From contig NZ_JAIZZH010000003.1 in NCBI RefSeq assembly GCF_020421205.1, forward strand, positions 868,001-932,000: DNA of 64,000 nt. The letters run 5' to 3'. The translations under genes were made by a program, and so were the position numbers. Positions 22,372-31,483 of this stretch are shown here, one piece after another (position 1 is the stretch's first letter; each line of letters opens with the position of its first letter). The notes below the pieces were generated by a model that did no database searches, had not been told where the DNA came from, and worked only from the letters and a program-made list of their open reading frames with translations. The DNA is from Hymenobacter pini. Lineage in GTDB: Bacteria; Bacteroidota; Bacteroidia; Cytophagales; Hymenobacteraceae.

Positions 22372-23837
22372 TGCGCATGGTAACCGGTGACGGCCGGGAG
22401 CTACTCTTGGCCGGCAACAGCATCGGCTTTGAAATCAACAATCCGTACTTCGAGGACGATGCCATTCCCGGCACCACGTCACTGCCGTTTCGTTTCGGTT
22501 GGAATCGGGACAACCTGCGGGCCCTGGGCTTTCCCAACCGGTACCGGGGCACCGGTGGGCCAGCCGCGGTACCGGTGCAGCTCTTCGTGGACGGGCCGCT
22601 CTGGAAGCTAGGGGCGCTGCGGTACAAGGGCTGTGACGAAGCCAAGCAGCAGCTTACCTACAACTTTGTGGCGGACGCGGCCGACCTGGCTGCTCAGATC
22701 AAGGGGGTACGCATCTCCGATATCGACCTGGGCACGGTACCATTTGTGCGCGACAATGAGCAGGAGGCCTACGCCCTGCTGCCGGTGCAGAATACGGCCT
22801 TCTACGGGGACAAAAACAAGGATTTCAAGGGCGTGCTGAACTACTACGGGCCGGGTGGCTACGTGCAGCAGCCCGGCTCAACACACGCCTTTGCTCCGCA
22901 GCCCTACTTCGTGCCCGTCCTGCGGCAGGTGCTGGCCCACTTCGGCTGGAGCATCAGCGGTGAGTTTCTCGACGAGCCGGAAATTCAGGCGCTGGTTATC
23001 TACTCAGACCGGGCCCTGGAGGACGAGGCCGGCGCTGTGCTGGCCGAAGTAGAGCTGGCGCGGCACGTGCCCGAGATGCTGGTTGCTGATTTCCTGATAG
23101 CGGTGCAGGGCCTCTTTACGCTGGGCTACAACTTCAACCCCCAGCGCCGGGAGTTGCGCATTCGTCGGTTGGGCCACGAGCTGGCCCGCACCGACTACGC
23201 GGACCGGGCAGGTCGGCTTTTGGAGAGCAAGCCCAACCTCTCCACCGGCTGGCATCTGACGCAGAGTCCGGACAGCAACGACGAACTGGATAAGACCCTC
23301 GACACCAGTTGGCAGGAGCTGCGCCTGGGCGCGGCCGGCCAGAAGGTGCAGGTGGACGCTGGCACGTTGCACATGGTGCGGGTAGAGGATGCCTTGCAGC
23401 CCGGCCGGCGCTGGCTTTTGCCAGCTGTCGAGAGCAAAGGGGCCAGCGCCGCCTATGAGTTGGGCGAGGATAGCCGGGTGGGCCTGCGGCTGCTGTTCAA
23501 CCGAGGAATGCAGCCAGACTCACAGGGCAACGAGTATCCGTTGGGCTCAGCGGCCAACGAGGACTATGCTGGTGGGGAGGTGGGCCAGCTCACCTTACAC
23601 TGGGACGGGCCGCAGGGCCTCTACGAACAGTTTGCCAAAGAGTGGCTGGCGTTTCGGAGCCGAGCCGTGGAGACGCGCTACGAAGTAGAGTTTTCCCTGG
23701 CCGACCTGCGCAGCATCGACCCCGGCCGGTTGGAAATGCTCGACTACCACTTGCGGCTCTGGCAGCAGATTAACGTCACGATTGACCTGCAACGGAAGCT
23801 GACCAAGGCCACCATCATTTACCAGGAAGTACGATGA
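22368..23837 (+). CDS. Phage tail-module protein, function unknown
   Basis: A 489-residue protein starting with two Met codons and overlapping both neighbours by four bases. It is alpha/beta with blocks such as SIGFEINNPYFEDDAIPG near the start and GWHLTQSPDSNDELDKT in the middle. The pattern fits baseplate or distal-tail proteins in general. No named family could be assigned. Strict co-translation with the SprB-repeat protein and the gene at 23834 suggests a joint role in the tail tip. Confidence 0.6.
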   Translation: MMRMVTGDGRELLLAGNSIGFEINNPYFEDDAIPGTTSLPFRFGWNRDNLRALGFPNRYRGTGGPAAVPVQLFVDGPLWKLGALRYKGCDEAKQQLTYNFVADAADLAAQIKGVRISDIDLGTVPFVRDNEQEAYALLPVQNTAFYGDKNKDFKGVLNYYGPGGYVQQPGSTHAFAPQPYFVPVLRQVLAHFGWSISGEFLDEPEIQALVIYSDRALEDEAGAVLAEVELARHVPEMLVADFLIAVQGLFTLGYNFNPQRRELRIRRLGHELARTDYADRAGRLLESKPNLSTGWHLTQSPDSNDELDKTLDTSWQELRLGAAGQKVQVDAGTLHMVRVEDALQPGRRWLLPAVESKGASAAYELGEDSRVGLRLLFNRGMQPDSQGNEYPLGSAANEDYAGGEVGQLTLHWDGPQGLYEQFAKEWLAFRSRAVETRYEVEFSLADLRSIDPGRLEMLDYHLRLWQQINVTIDLQRKLTKATIIYQEVR

Positions 23838-24292
23838 CGGAGACCCAACCCCTCAATTTCACGGCGGAACGCAACCGTATGGCGCTGGAGTGGCTGCGCT
23901 TCTCCATTGAGAAGTTCCGGGCCAACATCCGCAAGCTCCGCATCGGCTCCACCGGCGAGCTGTACCAGAGCTTCCAATCCTCACTGCTAACGGCGGCCGG
24001 TGGTGACGAGCTGAAGATGCGCCTGGTGTACGCCGTGCAGGGTATGTACGTCGACATGGGCGTGGGCCGAGGCATGGGCGCGGGCGTGACCAAGGCCAGC
24101 GGCGACTATAACCGGCTCCGCAACGAGAAGGGCAAACTCAGGCGCCACGAGCGGAAAGCCAAGCGCTGGATGAGCAAGCAGCTGGCGCGGGAGCAGCACC
24201 GCCTCGGCGAATTAATGAGTGATATCACCGGCAACACGCTCATCGCCACGGTGAGCATGGGCCTCCCCAAGCAAATAGAAATTACCTTATAA
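23834..24292 (+). CDS. Tail-module protein, possible tail completion protein
   Basis: A 152-residue basic, mostly helical protein. Residues 30-80 have IRKLRIGSTGELYQSFQSSL then LVYAVQGMYVDMGVGRG, a spacing seen in tail completion or neck proteins of the HK97 gp10 type, although the match is weak. The last third is very basic (KGKLRRHERKAKRWMSKQ). It overlaps the previous gene by ATGA and lies 10 bp before the tape measure. Confidence 0.5.
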   Translation: MTETQPLNFTAERNRMALEWLRFSIEKFRANIRKLRIGSTGELYQSFQSSLLTAAGGDELKMRLVYAVQGMYVDMGVGRGMGAGVTKASGDYNRLRNEKGKLRRHERKAKRWMSKQLAREQHRLGELMSDITGNTLIATVSMGLPKQIEITL

Positions 24293-24302
24293 GTGAAGTT
24301 TT

Positions 24303-27300
24303 ATGGCAGGTGAAACCGAAAAACGGACAGTTGAAATAGTAGTGAACGGCCAGAAGGTCAATGCCAGTCTGAAGGAGATGGACGCGGCAGCCGCCGTGCT
24401 ATACAACCAATTCCGCAAGCTATCAGCCGACGACCCGGGCCGGGCCAAGCTGCTTCAGGACTACCGCGACATGAAGGAGCGCATCGGTGACGTGCGCAAA
24501 GAACTGGGCCAGGTGAAAGAGTCCACTAATGTGTTCCAGCAGGCTATGGCATTTGCTGGCGTGTCCGTGGGCACCGAGGCTATCATCGATGGTATCAAGG
24601 AACTGGGGGCGGAAGTGCTCCAGACCACGAAGGAAGTACAGACGCTGCGGGCCAACATCAACAGCATGACTGGCGCGGCCGGCGCTGAGCTGGATGGGCT
24701 GACTTCCTCGGTGATGGCCGTGGCCCGCACTTTCGGCAAGGACTTCAACGAGGTACTGGTAGCCAGCAACTCGCTGAGCAAAACGATGGGCGTGAGCCAG
24801 CAGGAAGCCATGCGCCTGATTGAGCAGGGCTTTTTGAGCGGGGCCGATGCGTCGGGTGAGTTTCTCGACCAGGTGAAGGAGTACGGGCCACAATTCAAGT
24901 CGGCGGGGCTCAGTGCTCAGGAAGCCATCGGGGTAATTTCGCAGTCGGTAACGGGCGGTATTTTCTCCGATAAGGGAGCCGACGTAGTAAAGGAGTTCGG
25001 CCTGCGCATCCGGGAGCAAACCAAGTCTACCAAGGATGCCATGTATGCCGCCTTCGGGCCGGAATTCACCAAGGAGATACTGGACGGAGTGAATTCCGGC
25101 AGCCTGTCGTCGGTGGAGGCCCTGCGCCGGGTGTCGAAGGAAATGAACGACACCAAGATTCCGGCCTCGCAGCTGCAAACCGTTATTGCCGACGTGTTCG
25201 GGGGCCCCGGTGAAGATGCCGGCCTGGACTACCTGAAGTCGTTGCAGAACGTGGGCACCGGTGTCGACCAGTTGGTGGACAAAACCAACGTGTACGTGCA
25301 GCGGCAGCGGGCCCAGCTCCTCTCGGAAAAGGAGCTGGCTGACTCGCAAAACGCCCTGGCTAAGTCTTTCGAAGGCGGCAGCACCATCATGAGCACCATG
25401 ACCAACAAGGCCATGACGGTACTCTACACCCTGCTGACTTCGCTGGGGGCGACCTTTAAGGAAGTATTTCAGCCGGTGCAGGACGTGTGGGCCTCTCTGA
25501 TGAAGCTGGCCGAGTCGATGGGCTGGGTAAGCAAGGAGGGCATTACCGCCAAAGGGGTCGGCGAGGCACTCGGCCGAGTCATCAACTGGATGCTCACGCC
25601 CACCAAGCTCCTGTGGGGAGCCTTGGCCGATATCACGCGGGCGACGGTAGAGTGGGCCATGAAATCCGAGAATGCGCGGGCGGTACTCACGCTGATGACC
25701 GCGCCCATCCGCGGCTTATTTGCGTTGCTCACCAACGGCCCCGCCTACTTCGCCGGCTTTTCGACGGCGGCGGAGACGAGCTTCGGCGTAATCGGCCGGG
25801 CCTGGCAGCACATCAAAGACCGGGACTTCAGCGGTGCGGCCGACGAGTTTGCCAAGATCGGCACCGATGCCGGCGAAGCATTCAACCGGGCATTTGAGCA
25901 GGCTACGGCCAGCAAGAGCGTTGTGGAAGTTTCTGCCTCAGCAACCAGTGAGGACGGGGGGCTGAAGCCGCTGCGCAAATCAGGTGGTACCGGTCAGACC
26001 GAAGCCGATGAGGACAAGGCCGAAAAGGAACGGAAAGCCCGGCTGAAGCGGGTGGCCGACGCACAGGATAAAGCTGACCAAGCCCGGCTCGATGCGCTGA
26101 AAAAGCAAGTGGCGCTGGAGGAGAAGCTGGAGAATGCGCGGGTAGCAGCCATTGAGGATGGCCACGAGCGGGAAATTCAGGAAGTATTGCTGAAATACCG
26201 GCGCAAAGCGGCGCTGGTAACGGGCTCCGAGCAGGAGCAGCAGGCCCAACTGCTGGCTATTCGGGAGGCACAGGACCGCGAGTTGCAGGCTCTGAGCGAG
26301 AAATACCAGAAGGAAGCGGATGACAACCAGAAGAAGCGCTTCGAGCAACGGCTGGCGGAGCAGGATGCTGCCGACCAGGCCCGCCAGGAGGAAATTCAAG
26401 CTCAGTTTGAAGAAGCGCTGGTAACCGAAGCCCAGCGCGACGAGGCATTGTACTGGTCAAAGCGCATGGTGCTGGAGGCCAAGTTAGCCTTGGAGGAGGC
26501 ATACAGCGGGAAAACCACGGACGTGTACCGCAAGACCTTCCGCGAGATGCAAAAGCTGGATACGGACCACACCAAGGAGGCACAGAAATCGGCCGAGGAT
26601 AGAGCGAAAGCCATGAAACAGTTTCAGGGCATGATGATGAAAACGCAGATGGATGCCTTGCAACTTACCCTTGATATACTGGGGCGCGATGAGCAGGCGC
26701 GGAAGAAAAACGCCGGCCTCATCCGCAACTTCACCGTTGCCAAACTAGTGTTGGATGGAGCCCAGGAGATTCAGGGCATCTGGACGGATGCCGCGCAAAA
26801 CCCTTTCTGGAAGCTGCTGCCCCCCGGTGCCAGCGTGGCGTATGCCGCGGCCCGCACGGCTCTGGCAGCAGTGCGTACTGGCTTTGCCATTTCTCAAGTG
26901 AAGGGCGTGCAGTTCGCGGATGGTGGCCGCACAGGTGCGGGCATTCAGGCCCAGGGAGGCATGCGCGTTACGCCGATGGGACAGCTCATGGAAGCGTCTG
27001 GGGTGCGCGTGGGCCCCAGCGGCAAACTCGTCGACAGCACCGGCCACAACGTCGCAGGTATTGTGCACGACAACGAGTACGTAATTCCAAAGTGGATGCG
27101 CCAAGACCCGCAGGTGCTGGCGGTTGAAAACTGGCTCGAAGCCAAACGCCTCCGGGGCTACGCCCAGGGTGGGCCAACGGCGGAGGGAGCCAACTCGCTT
27201 GCCCTGGCCATGAGCAGCAGCCTTCTTAACCAGGATAGCCAGGAGTGGCAACGGCAGATGCTGGACGTGTTGCAGCAGCTCAGCGGCCGGTTGCAGGGAG

Positions 27301-27413
27301 TCGAAAGCTGGGCGACTAGACTCGGCGTTGACCTGAACCTGCTCCAGCTGGAGCGGGAGCAGCAGACCCTGGTGCAGGTACGGCAGGACAGCGCCATCCG
27401 GAAAGGACGCTAA
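24303..27413 (+). CDS. Tail tape measure protein
   Basis: A 1036-residue protein, the largest phage gene here. The N-terminal coiled coil (about 1-85) is followed by the tape-measure core (GVSVGTEAIIDGIKELG, then MAVARTFGKDFNEVLVASNS). A long charged coiled coil spans about 560-770 (QDKADQARLDALKKQ, EQEQQAQLLAIREAQ). Hydrophobic segments of the tape-measure type occur near 365-480 and 830-870. The C-terminal portion has GAGIQAQGGMRVTP. It sets tail length and helps DNA exit; its presence supports a long-tailed phage. The stop is followed by a 112-bp spacer. Confidence 0.85.
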   Translation: MAGETEKRTVEIVVNGQKVNASLKEMDAAAAVLYNQFRKLSADDPGRAKLLQDYRDMKERIGDVRKELGQVKESTNVFQQAMAFAGVSVGTEAIIDGIKELGAEVLQTTKEVQTLRANINSMTGAAGAELDGLTSSVMAVARTFGKDFNEVLVASNSLSKTMGVSQQEAMRLIEQGFLSGADASGEFLDQVKEYGPQFKSAGLSAQEAIGVISQSVTGGIFSDKGADVVKEFGLRIREQTKSTKDAMYAAFGPEFTKEILDGVNSGSLSSVEALRRVSKEMNDTKIPASQLQTVIADVFGGPGEDAGLDYLKSLQNVGTGVDQLVDKTNVYVQRQRAQLLSEKELADSQNALAKSFEGGSTIMSTMTNKAMTVLYTLLTSLGATFKEVFQPVQDVWASLMKLAESMGWVSKEGITAKGVGEALGRVINWMLTPTKLLWGALADITRATVEWAMKSENARAVLTLMTAPIRGLFALLTNGPAYFAGFSTAAETSFGVIGRAWQHIKDRDFSGAADEFAKIGTDAGEAFNRAFEQATASKSVVEVSASATSEDGGLKPLRKSGGTGQTEADEDKAEKERKARLKRVADAQDKADQARLDALKKQVALEEKLENARVAAIEDGHEREIQEVLLKYRRKAALVTGSEQEQQAQLLAIREAQDRELQALSEKYQKEADDNQKKRFEQRLAEQDAADQARQEEIQAQFEEALVTEAQRDEALYWSKRMVLEAKLALEEAYSGKTTDVYRKTFREMQKLDTDHTKEAQKSAEDRAKAMKQFQGMMMKTQMDALQLTLDILGRDEQARKKNAGLIRNFTVAKLVLDGAQEIQGIWTDAAQNPFWKLLPPGASVAYAAARTALAAVRTGFAISQVKGVQFADGGRTGAGIQAQGGMRVTPMGQLMEASGVRVGPSGKLVDSTGHNVAGIVHDNEYVIPKWMRQDPQVLAVENWLEAKRLRGYAQGGPTAEGANSLALAMSSSLLNQDSQEWQRQMLDVLQQLSGRLQGVESWATRLGVDLNLLQLEREQQTLVQVRQDSAIRKGR

Positions 27414-27525
27414 GAATTCTAGCATCCGAATTTTTAGCGGTTTGTTTCTCTTCTACAGGTAAGGGCCACCGCTAGCATCCTCAAAATGCGGTGCCCCTCT
27501 TTACAATTTTTACCCTCCCCTATCT

Positions 27526-27792
27526 ATGCAGACCCTCATACCAGACGGTCCATTGCCCATTGTGGACCCCATTACGCACATGACCATTGATGTACGGCCC
27601 ATCGTCCTGCTGCTGCATCAGAAATATCAGGGGGACAAAGAACAGCTGGTGCATGAGCTGAACCAGCTCAATGCCTATCTCATGCAGGAACGATGCGCCG
27701 AGGAGTCGGCCGCAGGCCTGAGGCAGAAGTACAACCTAATTGCCGACCTGGCTGCTGCCATCGACAGCGTTACGATTGCTCCAGCTCGGTAA
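27526..27792 (+). CDS. Lone gene A paralogue, function unknown
   Basis: An 88-residue protein homologous to cassette gene A at 31484 and 16598: IVDPITHMTIDVRPIVLLLHQKYQGD corresponds to FVKDPITGHELDMQPLLKLLHERYRND, and the end AAIDSVT matches TAIDSIT. No B or C genes follow. The leader (27414-27525) does not hold the P1/H pseudoknot RNA of the two cassettes. It has only one hairpin (GGGC.ACCGC/GCGGTGCCC at 27466-27510). It ends in a terminator at 27809-27834. It may be a degenerate or separately regulated copy. Confidence 0.7.
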   Translation: MQTLIPDGPLPIVDPITHMTIDVRPIVLLLHQKYQGDKEQLVHELNQLNAYLMQERCAEESAAGLRQKYNLIADLAAAIDSVTIAPAR

Positions 27793-27808
27793 GCGCCTCC
27801 CACCTATT

Positions 27809-27834
27809 GCACCTACTGCCCCGCCTCCCCGTGG
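27809..27834 (+). terminator. Terminator after lone A paralogue
   Basis: ACTGCCCC and GGGGCAGT arms with a C-rich loop, followed by TTTG. Confidence 0.75.
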
Positions 27835-27856
27835 GGCAGTTTTGCTTTCCAGAAGG

Positions 27857-27934
27857 GTGTCCAAAAAAGGGGGCGAAAATTCGGGCGAAAAAACCGCGTT
27901 GGCGGGGCCGTAGAGGGGGGCTGGAAACGTGTCC
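27857..27934 (+). repeat. Two GTGTCCAAAAAA repeats, 72 bp apart
   Basis: GTGTCCAAAAAA occurs at 27857 and 27929. The second has CTTTTG at the +26 to +31 position (27960-27965), the spacing of the phage GYGTCC elements. It may be a divergent fifth copy serving the next gene. An inverted repeat AAAAACCGC/GCGGTTTTT also lies here. Confidence 0.35.
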
Positions 27935-27995
27935 AAAAAACGAGCGGTTTTTGGAGGGGCTTTTGGTAGCTTTAGGTACACCTTATCTGTACTAC

Positions 27996-29213
27996 GTGGA
28001 CAGCGAAGACCTTATTTCGTCCCTCAACAAGTTTGCTCAACTGCCTTCTTCCCTGTCGTGGGTTGATAACATCATGCGCCCCTTCGCTGGCTTGGAGCAT
28101 ATTTCTCGCCTACATGATATTGGCAAAACATTTCAAGCTACAAGTTCATTAAGCGAGACTGTTTTAAGTGCCTTTCGCACCTCGCACATTGCCCAAAGTG
28201 CCTTTGGTAGCATCGGCACAGACTTGGCTTTAATAGCCGCTCAAGCTCGCGACATCAATCGAGCCTTCAAAACAACGGGACTGGCTGATTCTGTCGCTAA
28301 ACTTAGTGCCTTTCAGAATGTCGCAACAGATATTGGAAGCAAAGTCGCCTCCGCTTATCCCGCTTCATTTTTTGAAGCAGCACGTGTTGCGGGCTTAGCT
28401 GCTGGTTCTATTGCCGACTTGTTTCCGTCACAATACGTGACGAGCCTACAAGCATTTAAGGTACCATCAACGGTAATTGATCGGCTTAGCCAGTTCGAAT
28501 CCATACAGAAGAGCTTTTTCCAAGATGGCGGATTCAATACGCTCGCTAGCACCGCAGTACTTGCGAAACCGTGGTTGGGTCAAACCGCTACGTTGCAGGA
28601 AACATTGGCCAGTCTATATGGAGACTTGGCAAGAGCAGCAGATTCCAAAGAAGAGTGGGAAGAACTAGGCCTCAGCGCTGATATAGGTGAAACAGCACTA
28701 ACCTTTATTAACTCATTCGTCGCTGGTGTTACCATTACCAAGGAGCGTCTCGGATCAATGCTGTTATGGGCCCAACAGATGGTTGTCCTACTTATTGTCG
28801 CACCAGCAACTACGCCAAGCAAACGTACTCAGGTGTTTGTATTCTGGTTTAGCATTCTCACCGCTGCTTTGGGTACTTATGCCTATGTAGAGCAAAAATC
28901 ACAACCTGAGGCAGCTACCAAAAAGGACTTGGCGAAATTCACTTCTAATATCGCCCGCCTAATACAGGTAGCAAATAAGGCTGCCGCTAGAACGGGAATT
29001 GTATACCAAGTAGAAAGAGCAGTTCAAGTACATCTAAAACCAAATCGCCGCAGCCTAGTCATTGACAAGCTGAGTCCCAACAAAGTAGTGATGGTTTTGC
29101 GCAAGAAAGGCAAATGGGTGTATATCAGCTTCCAAGATGACAACAAAGAACCTGTACATGGTTGGGCACTGAAAAAATATCTTACCGCAGAAAGCGCACT
29201 AAATAATTATTAA
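27996..29213 (+). CDS. Membrane protein with C-terminal SH3 domain, accessory
   Basis: The start is uncertain: GTG at 27996, TTG at 27963 and ATG at 28074 are all in frame, and no clean signal chooses one. The frame runs upstream through the terminator, which cannot be coding. Residues up to about 250 are helical; a hydrophobic pair (MVVLLIVAPAT and VFVFWFSILTAALGTYAYV) spans about 255-300. The last 70 residues form a bacterial SH3-like domain (VERAVQVHLKP, VVMVLRKKGKWVYISFQDD). Composition differs from the tail genes. It is likely a prophage accessory (moron) protein at the membrane; function unknown. Confidence 0.65.
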   Translation: MDSEDLISSLNKFAQLPSSLSWVDNIMRPFAGLEHISRLHDIGKTFQATSSLSETVLSAFRTSHIAQSAFGSIGTDLALIAAQARDINRAFKTTGLADSVAKLSAFQNVATDIGSKVASAYPASFFEAARVAGLAAGSIADLFPSQYVTSLQAFKVPSTVIDRLSQFESIQKSFFQDGGFNTLASTAVLAKPWLGQTATLQETLASLYGDLARAADSKEEWEELGLSADIGETALTFINSFVAGVTITKERLGSMLLWAQQMVVLLIVAPATTPSKRTQVFVFWFSILTAALGTYAYVEQKSQPEAATKKDLAKFTSNIARLIQVANKAAARTGIVYQVERAVQVHLKPNRRSLVIDKLSPNKVVMVLRKKGKWVYISFQDDNKEPVHGWALKKYLTAESALNNY

Positions 29214-29278
29214 ATATTACACCTGCAATAAAAATATAATAAACCTAATTTCACAAACAACCCGATTTAAACCACACC

Positions 29279-31153
29279 ATGGAAGAAAAGAAATACACTT
29301 GGACAAAGAATAGAATTTTCAGGTTAAAATCTCTTGATACAACAGAATTTCCAATTAGCCAAGATGAATTTATTGAAAAATTTAACGATGTATCCAGAAT
29401 TGAATTAGGATTCAACAAGCTAACAGACATTCCAAATTGGCTAAGCAAACTCCCCAGCTTAACACAGCTTGATCTTGGACTTAATAGAATTTCCGATCTA
29501 TCAATTATTAATGACTGGAAATATATAAAGGTATTAAGCATAAATTCATATGACAAGTTAGATTTATCAAAAATATCCGAATTACTACCAAGACTAAAAT
29601 CCTTGGAAATCAAATTAGACAAAGAAGACGAAGCAAGCGAGCTTATATCTACAGCTATTAATTTAGAATACTTAAGTTTAAGTGGAAATAATTTTACCAT
29701 AGGAGATGTGAGAAAATTAAAAAAATTACTAAATATTAGAATGCACATATCAAATATAAATGAACAAACTATTAAATTAAGCAAAATACCAAATCTATTA
29801 GTGATTAGCATAATATCAGGTGAACATGCAAAAATAACTAACAAAAATATCATAAGATCATTGGCGAATGAAATAAACAACTGCACCAAGTTACAGGGAA
29901 TATATATTCAAGGTGAGACTTGCAACAGAATTGATTTTTCAAAATTTCATGACTTAGACAATGTTTATCTAGACGCAAATACTGACATGACAATATTCCC
30001 TGAATCATTAGTCGAGTGTAGAAATTTAACTACACTTTCAATATCCGGGGCCACATTTGATAAAATACCTGAAAATATATCCAATTTAACCCATCTTAAT
30101 CACATAGAAATTTCATCAAATTTGAATATAAGCGAATTTCCATTGGAAATACTTAAATTACATAAGTTAAAATCCATAAATATAACAAAAACATCAATAA
30201 GAGATATCCCAATTCAGCTTGCTTATATGCCCAATCTTGAAAAATTAGAATATACAAGAAACAAACTTGATAAAGATTCAATATTTTACAAATATGATCT
30301 TTTAGGTGTATACAAATACTTAAATGAAATCAACAAACTTAAATCAATAATAATAGAAATTCCAGAAATATTTAGAGGCCCTCTACAGGAATACTTAGTT
30401 TATTTTGACGAGTATTATGAAGCAGTATCAGGAAGCAAAATAAAATTTAACGTCAATAAACACGAAAATGGATTAAAAATTGAACTACAAGAAATCAACG
30501 ATTTTGAAGCATTAAATATTCAAAATGCATTTACAGAATATACACAATATTTAATTAACAAAAAAATTGACAACATAATTAATCAAATAACAGTAGATAA
30601 ATTAGTTCAAGACATTAAATTACTTCAACTCACGGTTGAAAGTAAAATAAACGCATATGAACAAAGAATTAAAATATTAGAAGTTCAAAATGAAAACCTA
30701 ATATCACATCGAGATTCACTTATAAAAATAATAGAAGATATATCTAAGCAAAAAATAACAATTGCAATTAATCAAAACAGCACTAACACAACTAAGCAAA
30801 TTGCATCCCTGACCAACACTGTAAAGCTTAATTTCAAAATAGAGACTGAACCTTTTCAAGAACTACACAATCTTTTACAACGCTTTACTAACGAAGAAGA
30901 CTCTCTCGACGAAAGTCTCAGCCAAGTAGAAACTGCCGTTGCTGAGCAGAAACGCAGTGGTATAGCCGGTGCAGTTAAAAACTTCTTCTCTGTAACTGAA
31001 AGGGTAATTGATAAGGCCCACATTGCACTTGTGGATGCACCTGAAGTAGTTGAGAAGGTTAAAGCAGCCTTAGCTCTTGCACATAAGACCCTGCATGCAA
31101 ATCAACTGGGAGAGCTTGCGAACATGGCAGATAAGCTTTTCCACATGTTCTAA
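29279..31153 (+). CDS. Leucine-rich-repeat protein, AT-rich, accessory
   Basis: A 624-residue protein with leucine-rich repeats through about residues 25-330 (LTDIPNWLSKLPSLTQLDLG, then LHKLKSINITKTSIRDIP). A coiled coil lies at about 400-510 and a helical C-terminus ends the protein (SGIAGAVKNFFSVTERV). The whole gene is far richer in A and T than the rest of the window, with AT-ending codons, so it was gained recently from a low-GC source. Only the last 200 bp (from about 30950) move to normal composition. LRR proteins in prophages can sense or bind other proteins. Function unknown; a terminator follows. Confidence 0.75.
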   Translation: MEEKKYTWTKNRIFRLKSLDTTEFPISQDEFIEKFNDVSRIELGFNKLTDIPNWLSKLPSLTQLDLGLNRISDLSIINDWKYIKVLSINSYDKLDLSKISELLPRLKSLEIKLDKEDEASELISTAINLEYLSLSGNNFTIGDVRKLKKLLNIRMHISNINEQTIKLSKIPNLLVISIISGEHAKITNKNIIRSLANEINNCTKLQGIYIQGETCNRIDFSKFHDLDNVYLDANTDMTIFPESLVECRNLTTLSISGATFDKIPENISNLTHLNHIEISSNLNISEFPLEILKLHKLKSINITKTSIRDIPIQLAYMPNLEKLEYTRNKLDKDSIFYKYDLLGVYKYLNEINKLKSIIIEIPEIFRGPLQEYLVYFDEYYEAVSGSKIKFNVNKHENGLKIELQEINDFEALNIQNAFTEYTQYLINKKIDNIINQITVDKLVQDIKLLQLTVESKINAYEQRIKILEVQNENLISHRDSLIKIIEDISKQKITIAINQNSTNTTKQIASLTNTVKLNFKIETEPFQELHNLLQRFTNEEDSLDESLSQVETAVAEQKRSGIAGAVKNFFSVTERVIDKAHIALVDAPEVVEKVKAALALAHKTLHANQLGELANMADKLFHMF

Positions 31154-31167
31154 AATCATTTACTTCT

Positions 31168-31198
31168 CACGGCCCGCCAGCACTCCACTGGCGGGCCG
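31168..31198 (+). terminator. Hairpin after LRR gene
   Basis: CGGCCCGCCAG and CTGGCGGGCCG arms around a 9-nt loop; the T-run is weak. Confidence 0.6.
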
Positions 31199-31238
31199 TG
31201 CTGCTTCTACCCTACTGAAAAATATTCGATAGGATTTC

Positions 31239-31269
31239 TTGCATCCTTCCTCCCAACCCTACACCTTTG
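31239..31269 (+). promoter_or_regulatory. Promoter of cassette RNA 2
   Basis: TTG at 31239-31241, a 20-nt spacer, CACCTTTG at 31262-31269, then 4 nt and the first base of P1. The geometry is identical to the copy at 16364. Confidence 0.68.
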
Positions 31270-31270
31270 A

Positions 31271-31459
31271 ACCGCGAAACAATACACGGTGCCGACTGCC
31301 GTGCTCAGAATCAGACGGATTTTCTAGCACGGCAGAACTGTTTTCTGTCGAGTCGTATTCAGACGCGCAAAAGTCTGGGAGGAGTGGTGGTACCGTAAGG
31401 CCACCAAAATAACCGTGTGTTGTTTCGCAGCTCCTACCCAGACGATTGCGCGTCTTTTT
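31271..31459 (+). ncRNA. Structured RNA 2 (pseudoknot plus terminator) upstream of gene A
   Basis: P1 pairs GCGAAACAATACACGGT (31274-31290) with ACCGTGTGTTGTTTCGC (31412-31428), with one G.U. P2 is TGCCGTGCT/AGCACGGCA (31297-31305 and 31326-31334), with an AGACG apical loop. P4 is GGTGG.ACC/GGCCACC (31386-31405). Helix H pairs 31361-31384 with 31431-31455: AGACGCGCAA, GTCTGGG and GGAG each have perfect partners. Its 3' arm runs straight into a T-run, so H closes as a terminator. P1 and H interlock. The free P1 3' strand (GTGTTGTTTCGC) is the exact complement of GCGAAACAACAC at 31486-31497, the start of gene A. Same order of helices and same length as the RNA at 16396, but different sequence. 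Confidence 0.78.
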
Positions 31460-31483
31460 GTTTCACCCCAACCCCAGAGTACC

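Noticed and set aside
27693..27962. Long N-terminal extension of the SH3 protein
   Set aside because: The frame would cross the terminator and the lone A gene; composition and lack of start signals argue against it.
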